A stretch of 41,287 nucleotides of DNA from an uncultured Oscillospiraceae bacterium (GCA_934615645.1 CAKTTR010000007.1:1-41287), one strand, 5' to 3'. Shown: positions 1 through 7,780, counted from the stretch's first letter. The notes: generated from the letters alone by a model not told the origin. Program-made: numbers and translations.

Positions 1-950
1 TCGACCATCAGCTGGTCCATGCAGACGCTGCCGACGATCGGGGCCAGCCTGCCATGGAGCCCAACGTGGCCCGCGCCGGAGGGAAGGGCCGCAGGGATGC
101 CGTCGGCATAGCCGATGGCCAGCGTTGCGATGGTGCGGGGGCCGGGGGCCGTGTAGCCAAAGCCATAGCCGACGCTTTGGCCTGCAGCGACGGTCCGTAC
201 ACTGCTGACCCGGGCGTGGAGGGATAGGACCGGCCGCAGCGCGATGCCCGGCGGCAGATCCCGGCAGCTGCCGAGCCCGTAGAGGGCGATGCCGAGGCGG
301 GCATAGTCGCCGCCGAGCTGCGGATAATAGAGCAGCCCGTAGCTGCTGAGCAGATGCGCCCGGGGCGTGTAACCGCGGCGGCGGACCAGGCGGACGGCGC
401 TCCAAAACGCATCTGCCTGGGCCTGCGTAAAGGCCCGCTGCGCTGGGGCAGTGCCGGTATCGGCACACAGGTGGGTAAACAGCCCGGTGACACGCAGGTG
501 GGGCAGCGCAAAAATTTGCCCGATGGCATCGGGATCGCCCGCGTCCAGGCCGAGGCGGTGCATCCCGGTATCCAGCGCCAGGTGGCCTTTGATAGGGCCG
601 CAGGCGGCCAGGGCTTTGGCGTAGTCCAGGTCCAAGATCGCCTGGGTCAGGTCATATTGCAGGAGCTGCGGGAATTGGGCCGGGTGCGTGTAGCCCAGGA
701 TCAGAATCTCACCCCGGATCCCGCCCCGGCGCAGGGCCACGGCTTCGTCCAGGCAGGCGACGCAGAAGGCGCGGACACCGTTTGCCTGCAGGGCTTTTGC
801 CACCGGCAACGCGCCGTGGCCGTACGCATCGGCCTTGACGACAGCCATGACCTGGCAGCCGGCGGGCAGTCGGCGGCGCAGCCTGCCCAGGTTCCAGGCC
901 AGCGCCTCCAGGTCAAGGGCGGCCCAGGCCCGGGCAGTGGCAGCTTCCAT
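1..950 (-). CDS. alr: Alanine/serine racemase, PLP fold III (partial, C-terminus outside window)
   Basis: This gene encodes a PLP-dependent amino acid racemase of the alanine racemase family, soluble and cytoplasmic. About 316 residues are inside the window and roughly the last 60 lie beyond its left edge. The translation shows the PLP-lysine motif VVKADAYGHG near residue 40, the mid-domain sequence SSYGLLYYPQLGGDYARLG, the catalytic tyrosine in IGYADG and the conserved GSVCMDQ. The start is ATG at 950, which overlaps the end of the upstream acetyltransferase by 38 bases and implies translational coupling. Its place at the end of a vanG-type cluster suggests the VanT role of making D-Ser for the ligase. 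Unlike enterococcal VanT it has no membrane domain, and the residues that separate Ser from Ala preference lie outside the window, so an ordinary Alr cannot be excluded. Confidence 0.9.
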   Translation of the reverse strand, partial: MEAATARAWAALDLEALAWNLGRLRRRLPAGCQVMAVVKADAYGHGALPVAKALQANGVRAFCVACLDEAVALRRGGIRGEILILGYTHPAQFPQLLQYDLTQAILDLDYAKALAACGPIKGHLALDTGMHRLGLDAGDPDAIGQIFALPHLRVTGLFTHLCADTGTAPAQRAFTQAQADAFWSAVRLVRRRGYTPRAHLLSSYGLLYYPQLGGDYARLGIALYGLGSCRDLPPGIALRPVLSLHARVSSVRTVAAGQSVGYGFGYTAPGPRTIATLAIGYADGIPAALPSGAGHVGLHGRLAPIVGSVCMDQLMV

Positions 951-1440
951 CTGATTCTGCAGCGGTATCTGCGGCGCTGTCGGCGCTCTGCCGCAGCAGG
1001 ACCCGCGGCGGCTGGCTGACGACCGTGGCGCCGTCGGGAATATCCTGGCAGACGACGGCGCCTGCGCCGATCTTAACATCGCTTCCAATTCGAATCCCTC
1101 CTATGAGCACGGCGCCTGCGCCGATCAGGCAGCGGGGGCCGATGACCGGGGCGCGGCCTGCGACCTCGCCGATGGTCACATTTTGATAAATACAGCAGTC
1201 CGGCCCGAGGACAGCATAGCGGGAGATAAAAACGCCATGGAGCCCGTGGGGCAGCGAGGGGACGCCCTGAATCTCCGCGCCCGGGCCGAGATAGCCGCCG
1301 TGGCGGTGGGCACTGCGGCTGAGGAAAAAGGTCAGAATATCCCGCCCCAGCCTGGTTTTTGCCCGGCGCTGCCAGCGGTAGAGCCGCCAGAAAAAAACCA
1401 GGCTGTTGCCCCGGGACCAGGCGATGAGCCGCCAGCGCAT
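913..1440 (-). CDS. Hexapeptide-repeat acetyltransferase (serine acetyltransferase-like)
   Basis: A 175-residue left-handed beta-helix acyltransferase. The N-terminal part is basic and aromatic. From about residue 50 hexapeptide repeats follow: the LPHGLHGVFIS segment that carries the probable catalytic histidine, then YQNVTIG, IGPRCLIGAGAVLIGG and IGSDVKIGAGAVV, ending in an IPDGATVVSQPPRVL signature as in CysE/CapG-like enzymes. It lacks the N-terminal helical domain of true CysE, so the acceptor is unknown. The ATG overlaps the TGA of the ligase gene by one base (TGATG), and the 3' end overlaps the racemase by 38 bases, so the three genes are probably translated as a unit. An acetyltransferase is not part of the classical vanG operon. 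Acetylation of serine or of a wall precursor is only inference. Confidence 0.85.
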   Translation of the reverse strand: MRWRLIAWSRGNSLVFFWRLYRWQRRAKTRLGRDILTFFLSRSAHRHGGYLGPGAEIQGVPSLPHGLHGVFISRYAVLGPDCCIYQNVTIGEVAGRAPVIGPRCLIGAGAVLIGGIRIGSDVKIGAGAVVCQDIPDGATVVSQPPRVLLRQSADSAADTAAESDGSCHCPGLGRP

Positions 1441-2492
1441 CAGGCTTCCTCCAGCGCCGCGTCCAGGATGCGGGAGAGGACCTCGCGGAAGGAGAGGCCC
1501 GCCGCCTGCATCATGCTGGGAAAGCGGCTGTGGGGCGTGAAGCCGGGGATGGTGTTGACCTCGTGGAAGATGATGCGGCCCTCCGGCGTCAGAAACAGGT
1601 CGACCCGGGCAAAGCCGCTGCAGCCGAGAATCTGATAGACTCGCCGGGCGGTCTCCTGCACCGCGGCGGTCTGTTCCGGTGTGATGCGGGCGGGGATATG
1701 GATCTTGGACGTCGTCAGGTGATATTTCTCCTGAAAATCAAAGAGGTCGCCCTGCAGCTCGATCTCATCGGGGACGCCGGTCAGCGGCGCATCGCTGCCG
1801 AGGACGGCGCAGCCGACTTCAAAGCCGGAGATCTGCGCCTCCAGCATGACATGGTCGTCGTAATAAAACGCGTTGTCGATCGCGGCGAACAGGTCGCCGG
1901 GGCGGCGGACCTTTGCGACGCCGAAGGAGGACCCGGCCCGGACGGGCTTGACAAAGAGCGGATACCCCAGCTCGGCGGCCTGTGCGGCGACGGTGGCCCG
2001 GTCATAGCTCTGGGTCAGCGTGATGGCCCGGGGTGCGGGAATCCCGGCGGCAGCGATGAGGCGGTGGGCGCGGTCTTTGTCCATACAGAGGGCCGATGCC
2101 AGCACGCCGCAGCCTGCCACGGGGATACCTGCCAGAGCGCACAGCCCCTGGACAGTGCCGTCCTCCCCGTTTTGCCCGTGCAAAATGGGCAGGACGGCGT
2201 CCAGCCGGATGCGCCGCAGCCCTGCCGAGTCAAAAACCAGCAGCGCATGGTCGCTGCGGTTCGGGCTGATGCACGCCGGGGTGCAGGGGCCCTGGCGCCA
2301 GGTGTTGTGCGGGATTTGCGCAAGGTCGCCGGAAAAGAGGAACCAGTCGCCCTGCTGGGTGATGCCTACCGGCACCGGGGTGAACCGGTCCCGGTCCAGA
2401 TGCGCCAGGACGCCTGCAGCGGATTCCAGCGAGACGTTATATTCCGGGGAACAGCCGCCAAAGACGACGGCGATCGTTTTCTTTTCGTTCAT
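1440..2492 (-). CDS. vanG: VanG-type D-alanine--D-serine ligase (ATP-grasp)
   Basis: A 350-residue ATP-grasp dipeptide ligase. It has the N-terminal FGGCSPEYNVSLESA segment (residues 11-25), HGQNGEDG (105-112), the ATP-binding FVKPVRAGSSFGVAKV region (180-195) and the metal/product loop HEVNTIPGFTPHSRFP (310-325). The omega-loop reads EKYHLTTSKIHIPARI (255-270). As recalled, this EKY-x-L-x-x-SKI pattern is that of VanG and related D-Ala:D-Ser ligases. VanA/VanB D-Lac ligases look different here. Further VanG-like features are SALCMDKDRAHRL (133-145) and GFEVGCAVLG (223-232). The role would be to make D-Ala-D-Ser for peptidoglycan precursors with low vancomycin affinity. The start ATG overlaps the vanW stop by four bases (ATGA), with AGGAG eight bases upstream. 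A housekeeping Ddl is less likely given vanR/S/W next door. Confidence 0.9.
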   Translation of the reverse strand: MNEKKTIAVVFGGCSPEYNVSLESAAGVLAHLDRDRFTPVPVGITQQGDWFLFSGDLAQIPHNTWRQGPCTPACISPNRSDHALLVFDSAGLRRIRLDAVLPILHGQNGEDGTVQGLCALAGIPVAGCGVLASALCMDKDRAHRLIAAAGIPAPRAITLTQSYDRATVAAQAAELGYPLFVKPVRAGSSFGVAKVRRPGDLFAAIDNAFYYDDHVMLEAQISGFEVGCAVLGSDAPLTGVPDEIELQGDLFDFQEKYHLTTSKIHIPARITPEQTAAVQETARRVYQILGCSGFARVDLFLTPEGRIIFHEVNTIPGFTPHSRFPSMMQAAGLSFREVLSRILDAALEEA

Positions 2493-3319
2493 GATCTAGG
2501 CTCCTTTTCTGTTTCAAGTCGAACCGGCGTACCGGCCGGGAGGGGATAGTTGATCTGGCAGCAGTTGTGATAGACGGTCTGGGCCGGGCCTGGACCGTTG
2601 GGCAGGCGGACGATATCGACCTCCTCCAGTAGCCGGTCGCCCACCTGCCGGTAGACCAGGCCGTGGTTGACGACGCGGCAGCCGGGTCCAAGCTCCCGGG
2701 CGGCGTAGACAGCGCCGATGATTTCCGTCTCGGAGAAGGTGACAGACAGCTGCAGGCAGGTGTCCGTGTCGTTGCGGACCTTAAAATCCATCCACCCCTC
2801 GGCGACGGTCGCGTCCACGCCCAGGGGCGCGTCGCTGGGCGGCTCGGGGAAGTCCTTCTTGCTGTGCCCGTGGCGCTCGACGAATGTCACCGGCGTGTGG
2901 AGAAAGACCCAGCAGAGCAGGTTGGTGATCTGGCACAGGCCGCCGCCGTAGGCTGTCGTCAGGCGGCCATTTTGCTCCGTCAGGGCGTCGCGGTACGGCG
3001 TTTCGCGGTCGGCATAGCGGACGCGGTTCCAGAAGGAGAACGTCTCGCCGGGTTCGATCAGGAGCCCGTCCAGCTGCCGGGCGGCCAGCTTGAGATTGTG
3101 AACCTTGTTTTCCTGATAGACCATGGGAAACCCCGTCTCCGTGTTGTACATCGGGCAGCGGGAGGTGAAAAGGCAGACGGGCAGGCGCTCTGTCGTCTGC
3201 TTGGCGCAATAGCGGCTGCCATCGCGGCGCATGGCCCGATAAAAGCAGAACGTCCGCTGCCGCTTGCGCAGCGGCAGCAGCCAGGGAAAGCGCTCTGTAA
3301 GTCGTTTTCTTGCCATCAT
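2489..3319 (-). CDS. vanW: VanW family protein
   Basis: A 276-residue VanW-like protein of unknown biochemical function, typical of vanB and vanG operons. The N-terminus (KRLTERFPWLLPLRKRQR) and the core motifs YQENKVHNLKLAA, PGETFSFWNRVRYAD, YGGGLCQITNLL, VERHGHSKKDFP and GVDATVAEGWMDFKVRND follow the family pattern over its full length. The start is the first of two consecutive ATGs at 3319, with AAGGAG ten bases upstream. It is the first gene after a strong intrinsic terminator that separates it from vanS, and it overlaps the ligase gene by four bases. There is no signal peptide, so the product is probably cytoplasmic or peripheral. Confidence 0.93.
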   Translation of the reverse strand: MMARKRLTERFPWLLPLRKRQRTFCFYRAMRRDGSRYCAKQTTERLPVCLFTSRCPMYNTETGFPMVYQENKVHNLKLAARQLDGLLIEPGETFSFWNRVRYADRETPYRDALTEQNGRLTTAYGGGLCQITNLLCWVFLHTPVTFVERHGHSKKDFPEPPSDAPLGVDATVAEGWMDFKVRNDTDTCLQLSVTFSETEIIGAVYAARELGPGCRVVNHGLVYRQVGDRLLEEVDIVRLPNGPGPAQTVYHNCCQINYPLPAGTPVRLETEKEPRS

Positions 3320-3355
3320 AACATGCAGCTCCTTGCAAAAAATACGCGAAAAAAA

Positions 3356-3392
3356 CCTCGCGCTGGTATGGTTTTAGCATACCAGCGCGAGG
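3356..3392 (-). terminator. Intrinsic terminator between vanS and vanW
   Basis: A perfect 15-bp inverted repeat (3356-3370 with 3378-3392, seven-base loop) is followed on the minus strand by seven T residues (3349-3355). It lies after the vanS stop and only 36 bases before the vanW start, so vanRS transcripts should largely end here. I see no clear promoter between it and vanW. Confidence 0.9.
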
Positions 3393-3445
3393 AAAATTTT
3401 GCTTTCGTTTTTTCTGCTGCGGAGCTTATGATTGCCTTGCACAAA

Positions 3446-4537
3446 TCATACGTTTTTCTGACAAGTCTCCGGCAGGGAGACGATAAATGTGACCGTTTCG
3501 TCGGCGCTGCGGGCGGTGATGCAGCCGCCGTGGGCCTCGACGATCTTCTTGGCGATGGCCAGGCCCAGGCCCGCGCCGCCGGTATCGCTGCGCCGGGCGG
3601 TGTCCAGGCGGAAGAACTGGCTGAAGATCCGCGTCAGCTTCTCTTCCGGGATCGTTGCGCCCCGGTTTTGCACCAGGACCCGGACGCCGCCGACATACCG
3701 GGTGAGGCAGACGGAGATCTCTGTTCCGGGGTAGCTGTAGTTGACGGCATTGCGGAAGAGATTGTCGAAGACCCGCTGCAGCTTATCCGGGTCGCAGTGG
3801 AGCGTCACATCCGGCGCAAGCTGCAGGCGCCAGGTGAGCTGCTTCTCCGCCAGCACCGGCGCAAATTCAAACGTGCTCTGCTCCAGCAGGCGGGTCAGGT
3901 TCACCGGCTGCAGGTCCAGCTCCAGATGGGCCAGGTTAAAGCGGGTGATCTCAAAAAATTCGTTGATCAGCCCCTCCAGCCGGTCCGCCTTGGCAAGGGC
4001 GATGCCGGTATATTTGGCCCGCATGGCCGGGCTGAGGTCCGGCTCGTCCCGCAGCAGGGTCAGATAGCCGATGACACTGGTCAGCGGCGTTTTCAGGTCG
4101 TGGGCCAGGTAGACGACCAGGTCATTTTTCCGCTGCTCAGCCTCCTTTGCCTGGTGGGCAGCGTTTAGAGCGTGCTCCCGGGCGAGGTTCAGCTCCATCT
4201 GCGTCTCGTGCAGAGCGTCCGGCAGGCGGATGGGGGCTTCCGGCTGCGTCGCCAGCTGCTCTGCCGCCAGGGTGACGGTATCAAGATAGCGCAGCGCCAG
4301 GCGCAGAAACCGCCGAGTGATAAAAAATACACCGAGAAAAATAAGCACGACGAGCAGAAATGGGGCAAAGCGCTCGGCGAGCTTCAAAATATGATATAGC
4401 GGCTCTGCCGGGTACCATGTCCGCTGCGAGCAGAAAAGCGCGGCCATAAAATACCCGCCGAAGAGGAGCAGCAGGTAAGCCAGCGTCCAAAGCAAAAAGC
4501 GCATCGTCAGCTTGCGGGAGAGCTGACTTTGGATCAT
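3446..4537 (-). CDS. vanS: VanS-type sensor histidine kinase
   Basis: A 363-residue membrane sensor kinase. There are two transmembrane helices (about residues 12-35 and 57-76) with a short extracytoplasmic loop of about 20 residues between them. The linker is HAMP-like, and the phospho-acceptor motif YLAHDLKTPLTSVIGYLTLLRDEP has its histidine at about residue 146. The N box (FDNLFRNAVNYSY) and the GAGLGLAIAKKIVEAHGG ATP-binding lid follow. The dimerisation motif is of the VanS type and the extracellular loop is short, as in VanS of the A and G types. The chosen ATG at 4537 follows the vanR stop by 13 bases and gives a normal VanS length, but its ribosome site is poor. A longer in-frame reading would overlap vanR by 146 bases. 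It presumably senses glycopeptide or wall stress and phosphorylates VanR. Confidence 0.9.
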   Translation of the reverse strand: MIQSQLSRKLTMRFLLWTLAYLLLLFGGYFMAALFCSQRTWYPAEPLYHILKLAERFAPFLLVVLIFLGVFFITRRFLRLALRYLDTVTLAAEQLATQPEAPIRLPDALHETQMELNLAREHALNAAHQAKEAEQRKNDLVVYLAHDLKTPLTSVIGYLTLLRDEPDLSPAMRAKYTGIALAKADRLEGLINEFFEITRFNLAHLELDLQPVNLTRLLEQSTFEFAPVLAEKQLTWRLQLAPDVTLHCDPDKLQRVFDNLFRNAVNYSYPGTEISVCLTRYVGGVRVLVQNRGATIPEEKLTRIFSQFFRLDTARRSDTGGAGLGLAIAKKIVEAHGGCITARSADETVTFIVSLPETCQKNV

Positions 4538-4550
4538 GCGTCTGCGATCG

Positions 4551-5243
4551 TTATGCAATGGTATACCCCACCCCCCAGACGGTCTTGATAAATTTCGGCT
4601 TACGGCTCGGCTCGTGCAGCTTTTCCCGCAGCCGAGCAATATGGGCCATAACGGTGTTGTTGTTATCGAGGTATTTTTCCTGCCAGACGGCCTCAAACAG
4701 CTCCTCTGACGAGATGACCTTGCCCCGGTGGGCGCATAGGTACCAGAGGATATCGAATTCGATGGGCGTCAGCGCCAGCTCTTCGCCGTAGAGGGTGCAT
4801 TTGCGGCTGTCGCGGCAGATGGTCAGCCCAGCAAAGTCGTAGCACTGGGGCGCATCCGGCTGCCCGGCGGGGTTGTAGCGGGTATAGCGGCGCAGCTGCG
4901 TCTTGACCCGGGCCACCAGCTCCAGCGGGTTAAAGGGCTTGGTCATATAGTCGTCGGCCCCTAGGGTCAGGCCAGTGATCTTATCCAGGTCCTCGCCCTT
5001 GGCTGTCAGCATAATGATGGGGAACATATGGGTCTGGCGGATCTGCTGGCAGAGGGCAAAGCCGCTCAGATCCGGCAGCATCACGTCGAGGATCGCCAGC
5101 TGCAGCTGTGTCTTGGCGACGCACGCCAGGGCGCTGTGGGCATCATAACAGGTATAGACCTCGTAGCCGTCGTTTTGCAGGTACAATGTGACCAGGTCCG
5201 CGATCTCCTGCTCGTCATCGACGACGAGAATTTTATCCGGCAT
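4551..5243 (-). CDS. vanR: VanR-type OmpR/PhoB family response regulator
   Basis: A 230-residue two-domain response regulator. The receiver domain (1-120) has the acidic pair DD at 9-10, the phospho-acceptor aspartate D53 in ILDVMLPDLSG, the TAK motif near 80 and KPF near 103. The C-terminal winged-helix DNA-binding domain (about 130-230) ends in the typical TVWGVGYTIA. It sits directly upstream of vanS with a 13-base gap. The ATG at 5243 has a strong GGAGAGAG site upstream. As in other van clusters it is expected to activate its own promoter and that of the resistance genes. Confidence 0.93.
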   Translation of the reverse strand: MPDKILVVDDEQEIADLVTLYLQNDGYEVYTCYDAHSALACVAKTQLQLAILDVMLPDLSGFALCQQIRQTHMFPIIMLTAKGEDLDKITGLTLGADDYMTKPFNPLELVARVKTQLRRYTRYNPAGQPDAPQCYDFAGLTICRDSRKCTLYGEELALTPIEFDILWYLCAHRGKVISSEELFEAVWQEKYLDNNNTVMAHIARLREKLHEPSRKPKFIKTVWGVGYTIA

Positions 5244-5287
5244 AGTCTCTCTCCTTCCGGGAAATGGGAATGGTTTGGCATACCTGA

Positions 5288-5316
5288 ATTATAGCATTTT
5301 TTCGCGGCCCTGTCTC
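5288..5316 (-). promoter_or_regulatory. Predicted vanRS promoter
   Basis: On the minus strand a perfect TATAAT (5293-5288) is preceded at 17 bases by GAGACA (5316-5311), a weak -35. A good -10 with a poor -35 fits a promoter that needs an activator such as phosphorylated VanR. Confidence 0.6.
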
Positions 5317-5416
5317 TAGCCCGCGGGGCGGAAAAGCTTAAGATTTTCTGATATTTCGCCGCTCGTGGGGAAAACTGAGACGAGAATGCACTAGGAATCG
5401 GTAAATAAATATAGAT

Positions 5417-5431
5417 ATTAAAATATTTAAT
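5417..5431. promoter_or_regulatory. AT-rich palindrome, possible operator
   Basis: ATTAAA-ATA-TTTAAT is a perfect dyad with six-base arms. It lies 11 bases upstream of the hydrogenase -35 box, in the vanR/hydrogenase divergent intergenic region. It could be an operator for a redox or oxygen regulator, but the cognate protein is unknown. Confidence 0.3.
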
Positions 5432-5441
5432 GATGGAAATG

Positions 5442-5470
5442 TTGCGCATTATGTCAGAAGTCAGTATAAT
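5442..5470 (+). promoter_or_regulatory. Predicted hydrogenase gene promoter
   Basis: TTGCGC (5442-5447), a 17-base spacer and a perfect TATAAT (5465-5470). It drives the [FeFe] hydrogenase gene, giving a leader of about 55 bases to the GTG start. Confidence 0.75.
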
Positions 5471-5532
5471 GCAGTTGAAGTTTAAGATTGGAACATAAAA
5501 TGAAGGAATGCTTGCAAAATGGAGGGATGGCT

Positions 5533-7053
5533 GTGAGAGGTGTGCATAGCGCGGTGGATGAGATTCGCCGCAGTGTCTTTACGGAGATTGCCAAGCTGGC
5601 CTATGAGGGTGGCGACTATACCCGGGTGGATCGGATTCCCTATAAAATCTTGCCCGGTGAGATCGCACACCACCGGCACGATATTTTCCTGGAGCGGGCG
5701 ATCGTCCAGCAGCGGCTGCGGCTGGCCTGCGGCCTGCCGCTCAAGCCTGTTAGTGAGATGAGCCTGGTCAGTGACGGCATCAAGGAGGCAGCGGAGGCGG
5801 ACGACAAATTCTTTGAAGAGCCGCTGGTCAATGTCATCACCTTTGCCTGCAACGCCTGCCCGACGAAGCAGGTGCGCATCACGGATAATTGCCAGGGCTG
5901 CCTGTCGCACCCGTGTATGCATGTCTGTCCCAAGGATGCAATCTCTTTGGATAAGGACAAGCACTGCGTCATCGACCAGGACAAATGCATCAAGTGTGTC
6001 CGGTGCGTGAACCAGTGTCCGTACCACGCCATCAGCAAGATCGAGCGGCCCTGCGCCGCGGCCTGCGGTATGGATGCCATCGAGTCTGATGAGATGGGGC
6101 GGGCGAAAATCAATTATGATAAGTGTGTTTCCTGTGGCATGTGCCTGGTGAATTGCCCGTTCGCAGCCATTGCCGATAAGAGTCAGATTTTCCAGATTAT
6201 CAATAATATGAAACGGGGGCGGGAGATCTATGCCTGTGTGGCGCCAGCGTTTGTCGGCCAGTTTGGCAAAGATGTGAGCTCTGCCCAACTAAAAACGGCT
6301 ATGCGCCAGTTGGGCTTTGCCGATGTCGTCGAAGTTGCCATCGGTGCGGACTTGTGCACCATCGAGGAGAGCCGCGACTTTTTGGAGAAGGTTCCGGCCC
6401 AGCAGCCGTTTATGGGAACCTCCTGCTGCCCGGCATGGTCGGTCATGGCAAAGAAGCTGTTCCCGGAGTTTAAGGATTATATCTCCATGGCCCTGACGCC
6501 CATGGTCATTACAGCCCGGATGGTCAAAAAGGCCCACCCGGATGCGCAGATCTGCTTCATCGGCCCCTGCGCGGCGAAAAAGCTGGAGGCGAACCGGCGC
6601 TCCGTCCGCTCCGACGTAGACTATGTGCTGACCTTTGAGGAGCTGCAGGGGATGTTCGACGCCAAGGAGATCATCCCCGCCGAGATCGAGGCGGACGAGT
6701 CAGAGAGTATGCACGAGGGCTCTGCCATGGGGCGGGGCTACGCTGTTGGCGGTGGTGTCGCGGCGGCTGTCGTCGAGACGATCAAGCAGCTGGATCCGGA
6801 CCGGGAGGTCCCGACAGATTACGGCGACGGCCTGCGGGAGTGCCGCAAGATGCTGGCCATGGCCAAGGCGGGCAAGCGCAACGGCTATTTGCTGGAGGGC
6901 ATGGCCTGCCCCGGCGGCTGTGTCGCTGGGGCTGGGACGATCCGCCCGGTCCGTGAGAGCGCGATGAACGTCACTCAGTTCAAGCAGCGGGCCAAGCGGC
7001 AAAGCGCCATGGAAACACCCTTTGCTGCAAGGCTGAAGGACGTGGAGGAGTGA
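5533..7053 (+). CDS. [FeFe] hydrogenase, group B-like, monomeric
   Basis: A 506-residue cytoplasmic iron hydrogenase or hydrogenase-like sensor. Two ferredoxin-type [4Fe-4S] regions lie in the first half, with additional cysteines (CNAC...CQGC...CMHVC and CIKCVRCVNQC, then CVSCGMCLVNC). The H-cluster motifs follow: TSCCPAW (about 296-302), GPCAAKK (344-350) and MACPGGCVAGAGT (457-469). The second motif has GPC instead of MPC, and the third ends GAGT instead of GGGQP, which is the pattern of group B enzymes. The likely start is GTG at 5533, with GGAGG seven bases upstream. In-frame ATG codons at 5500 and 5527 are alternatives. It probably recycles ferredoxin by producing hydrogen, or senses H2. 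No maturase gene lies nearby. Confidence 0.92.
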   Translation: MRGVHSAVDEIRRSVFTEIAKLAYEGGDYTRVDRIPYKILPGEIAHHRHDIFLERAIVQQRLRLACGLPLKPVSEMSLVSDGIKEAAEADDKFFEEPLVNVITFACNACPTKQVRITDNCQGCLSHPCMHVCPKDAISLDKDKHCVIDQDKCIKCVRCVNQCPYHAISKIERPCAAACGMDAIESDEMGRAKINYDKCVSCGMCLVNCPFAAIADKSQIFQIINNMKRGREIYACVAPAFVGQFGKDVSSAQLKTAMRQLGFADVVEVAIGADLCTIEESRDFLEKVPAQQPFMGTSCCPAWSVMAKKLFPEFKDYISMALTPMVITARMVKKAHPDAQICFIGPCAAKKLEANRRSVRSDVDYVLTFEELQGMFDAKEIIPAEIEADESESMHEGSAMGRGYAVGGGVAAAVVETIKQLDPDREVPTDYGDGLRECRKMLAMAKAGKRNGYLLEGMACPGGCVAGAGTIRPVRESAMNVTQFKQRAKRQSAMETPFAARLKDVEE

Positions 7054-7066
7054 CGGGGATTTTCCC

Positions 7067-7095
7067 TTGCGATCCCGGCAGAAGCGAAGTATAAT
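7067..7095 (+). promoter_or_regulatory. Predicted promoter of the Nudix gene
   Basis: TTGCGA (7067-7072), a 17-base spacer and a perfect TATAAT (7090-7095), just after the hydrogenase stop codon. The Nudix gene therefore has its own promoter. Confidence 0.75.
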
Positions 7096-7141
7096 GATGC
7101 GCAGAATCCAACGCCCAGTGGGGCAGAAAAGAGGCTTTGCA

Positions 7142-7702
7142 ATGCAGCGTGAGGGACACGAATTAAAGGAAACCCAGACCGCCTCCCGCCAGATTATGGA
7201 CGGCACGGTACTGCGCGTCTACTGCGACGAAGTGCGCCTGCCCAACGGCGCGCCGGCCCGGCGGGAGCTGATCCGTCATGTGGGCGCAGTGTGCATCGTC
7301 CCGGTGACGGACGATGGGCGGGTGATTATCGAGCGGCAGTACCGCTATCCGGTCGACCGGATCATCACGGAGATCCCGGCGGGGAAGCTGAACGATAAGC
7401 AGGAGGACCCCTTGCTGGCCGCCCAACGGGAGCTGCGGGAGGAGACGGGGCTGACGGCCTCCCACTGGGAAAGCCTTGGAATCTTCTACCCGGCTCCGGC
7501 GTATTCGGATGAGACGATCCATATGTTCCTGGCCAAGGGCCTGCACCTGGGGGCGCAGCAGCTGGATGCGGATGAATTTTTAGAGGTCACCAGCGTTCCG
7601 CTGGCGGACCTGGCGGAGCAAATCCTCCGGGGCGAGATCCCGGATCTCAAGACCCAAGCCGCCGTTCTGCGAGCGTACCTCATGGAACGCGGCGGGAAGT
7701 GA
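7142..7702 (+). CDS. Nudix hydrolase, ADP-ribose pyrophosphatase type
   Basis: A 186-residue Nudix protein. The Nudix box runs from GKLNDKQED to AAQRELREETGLTA, with one extra residue between the first glycine and glutamate, as is common in Firmicutes ADP-ribose pyrophosphatases. The flanking IIERQYRYPV, ITEIPAGK and APAYSDETIHMFLA segments are typical of the NudF/ADPRase subfamily, which splits ADP-ribose to AMP and ribose 5-phosphate. The ATG at 7142 is chosen because AAAGAGG stands a few bases upstream, after the promoter at 7067-7095. A U-tailed terminator follows the stop, so it is probably monocistronic. Confidence 0.9.
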   Translation: MQREGHELKETQTASRQIMDGTVLRVYCDEVRLPNGAPARRELIRHVGAVCIVPVTDDGRVIIERQYRYPVDRIITEIPAGKLNDKQEDPLLAAQRELREETGLTASHWESLGIFYPAPAYSDETIHMFLAKGLHLGAQQLDADEFLEVTSVPLADLAEQILRGEIPDLKTQAAVLRAYLMERGGK

Positions 7703-7723
7703 CCAAATAAAAAACAAAAACAA

Positions 7724-7762
7724 GGAAGCGGCCGTATACGATTCGGTCGCTTCCGGTTTTTT
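7724..7762 (+). terminator. Intrinsic terminator after the Nudix gene
   Basis: An 11-bp stem (7724-7734 with 7744-7754, one G-U pair) with a nine-base loop, then GG and six T residues (7757-7762). Confidence 0.9.
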
Positions 7763-7780
7763 GGGGCTTTGTTGCAGGGG

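Noticed and set aside
3446..4696. Longer vanS reading from 4696
   Set aside because: It would overlap vanR by 146 bases, and the extra residues look unlike any VanS N-terminus.
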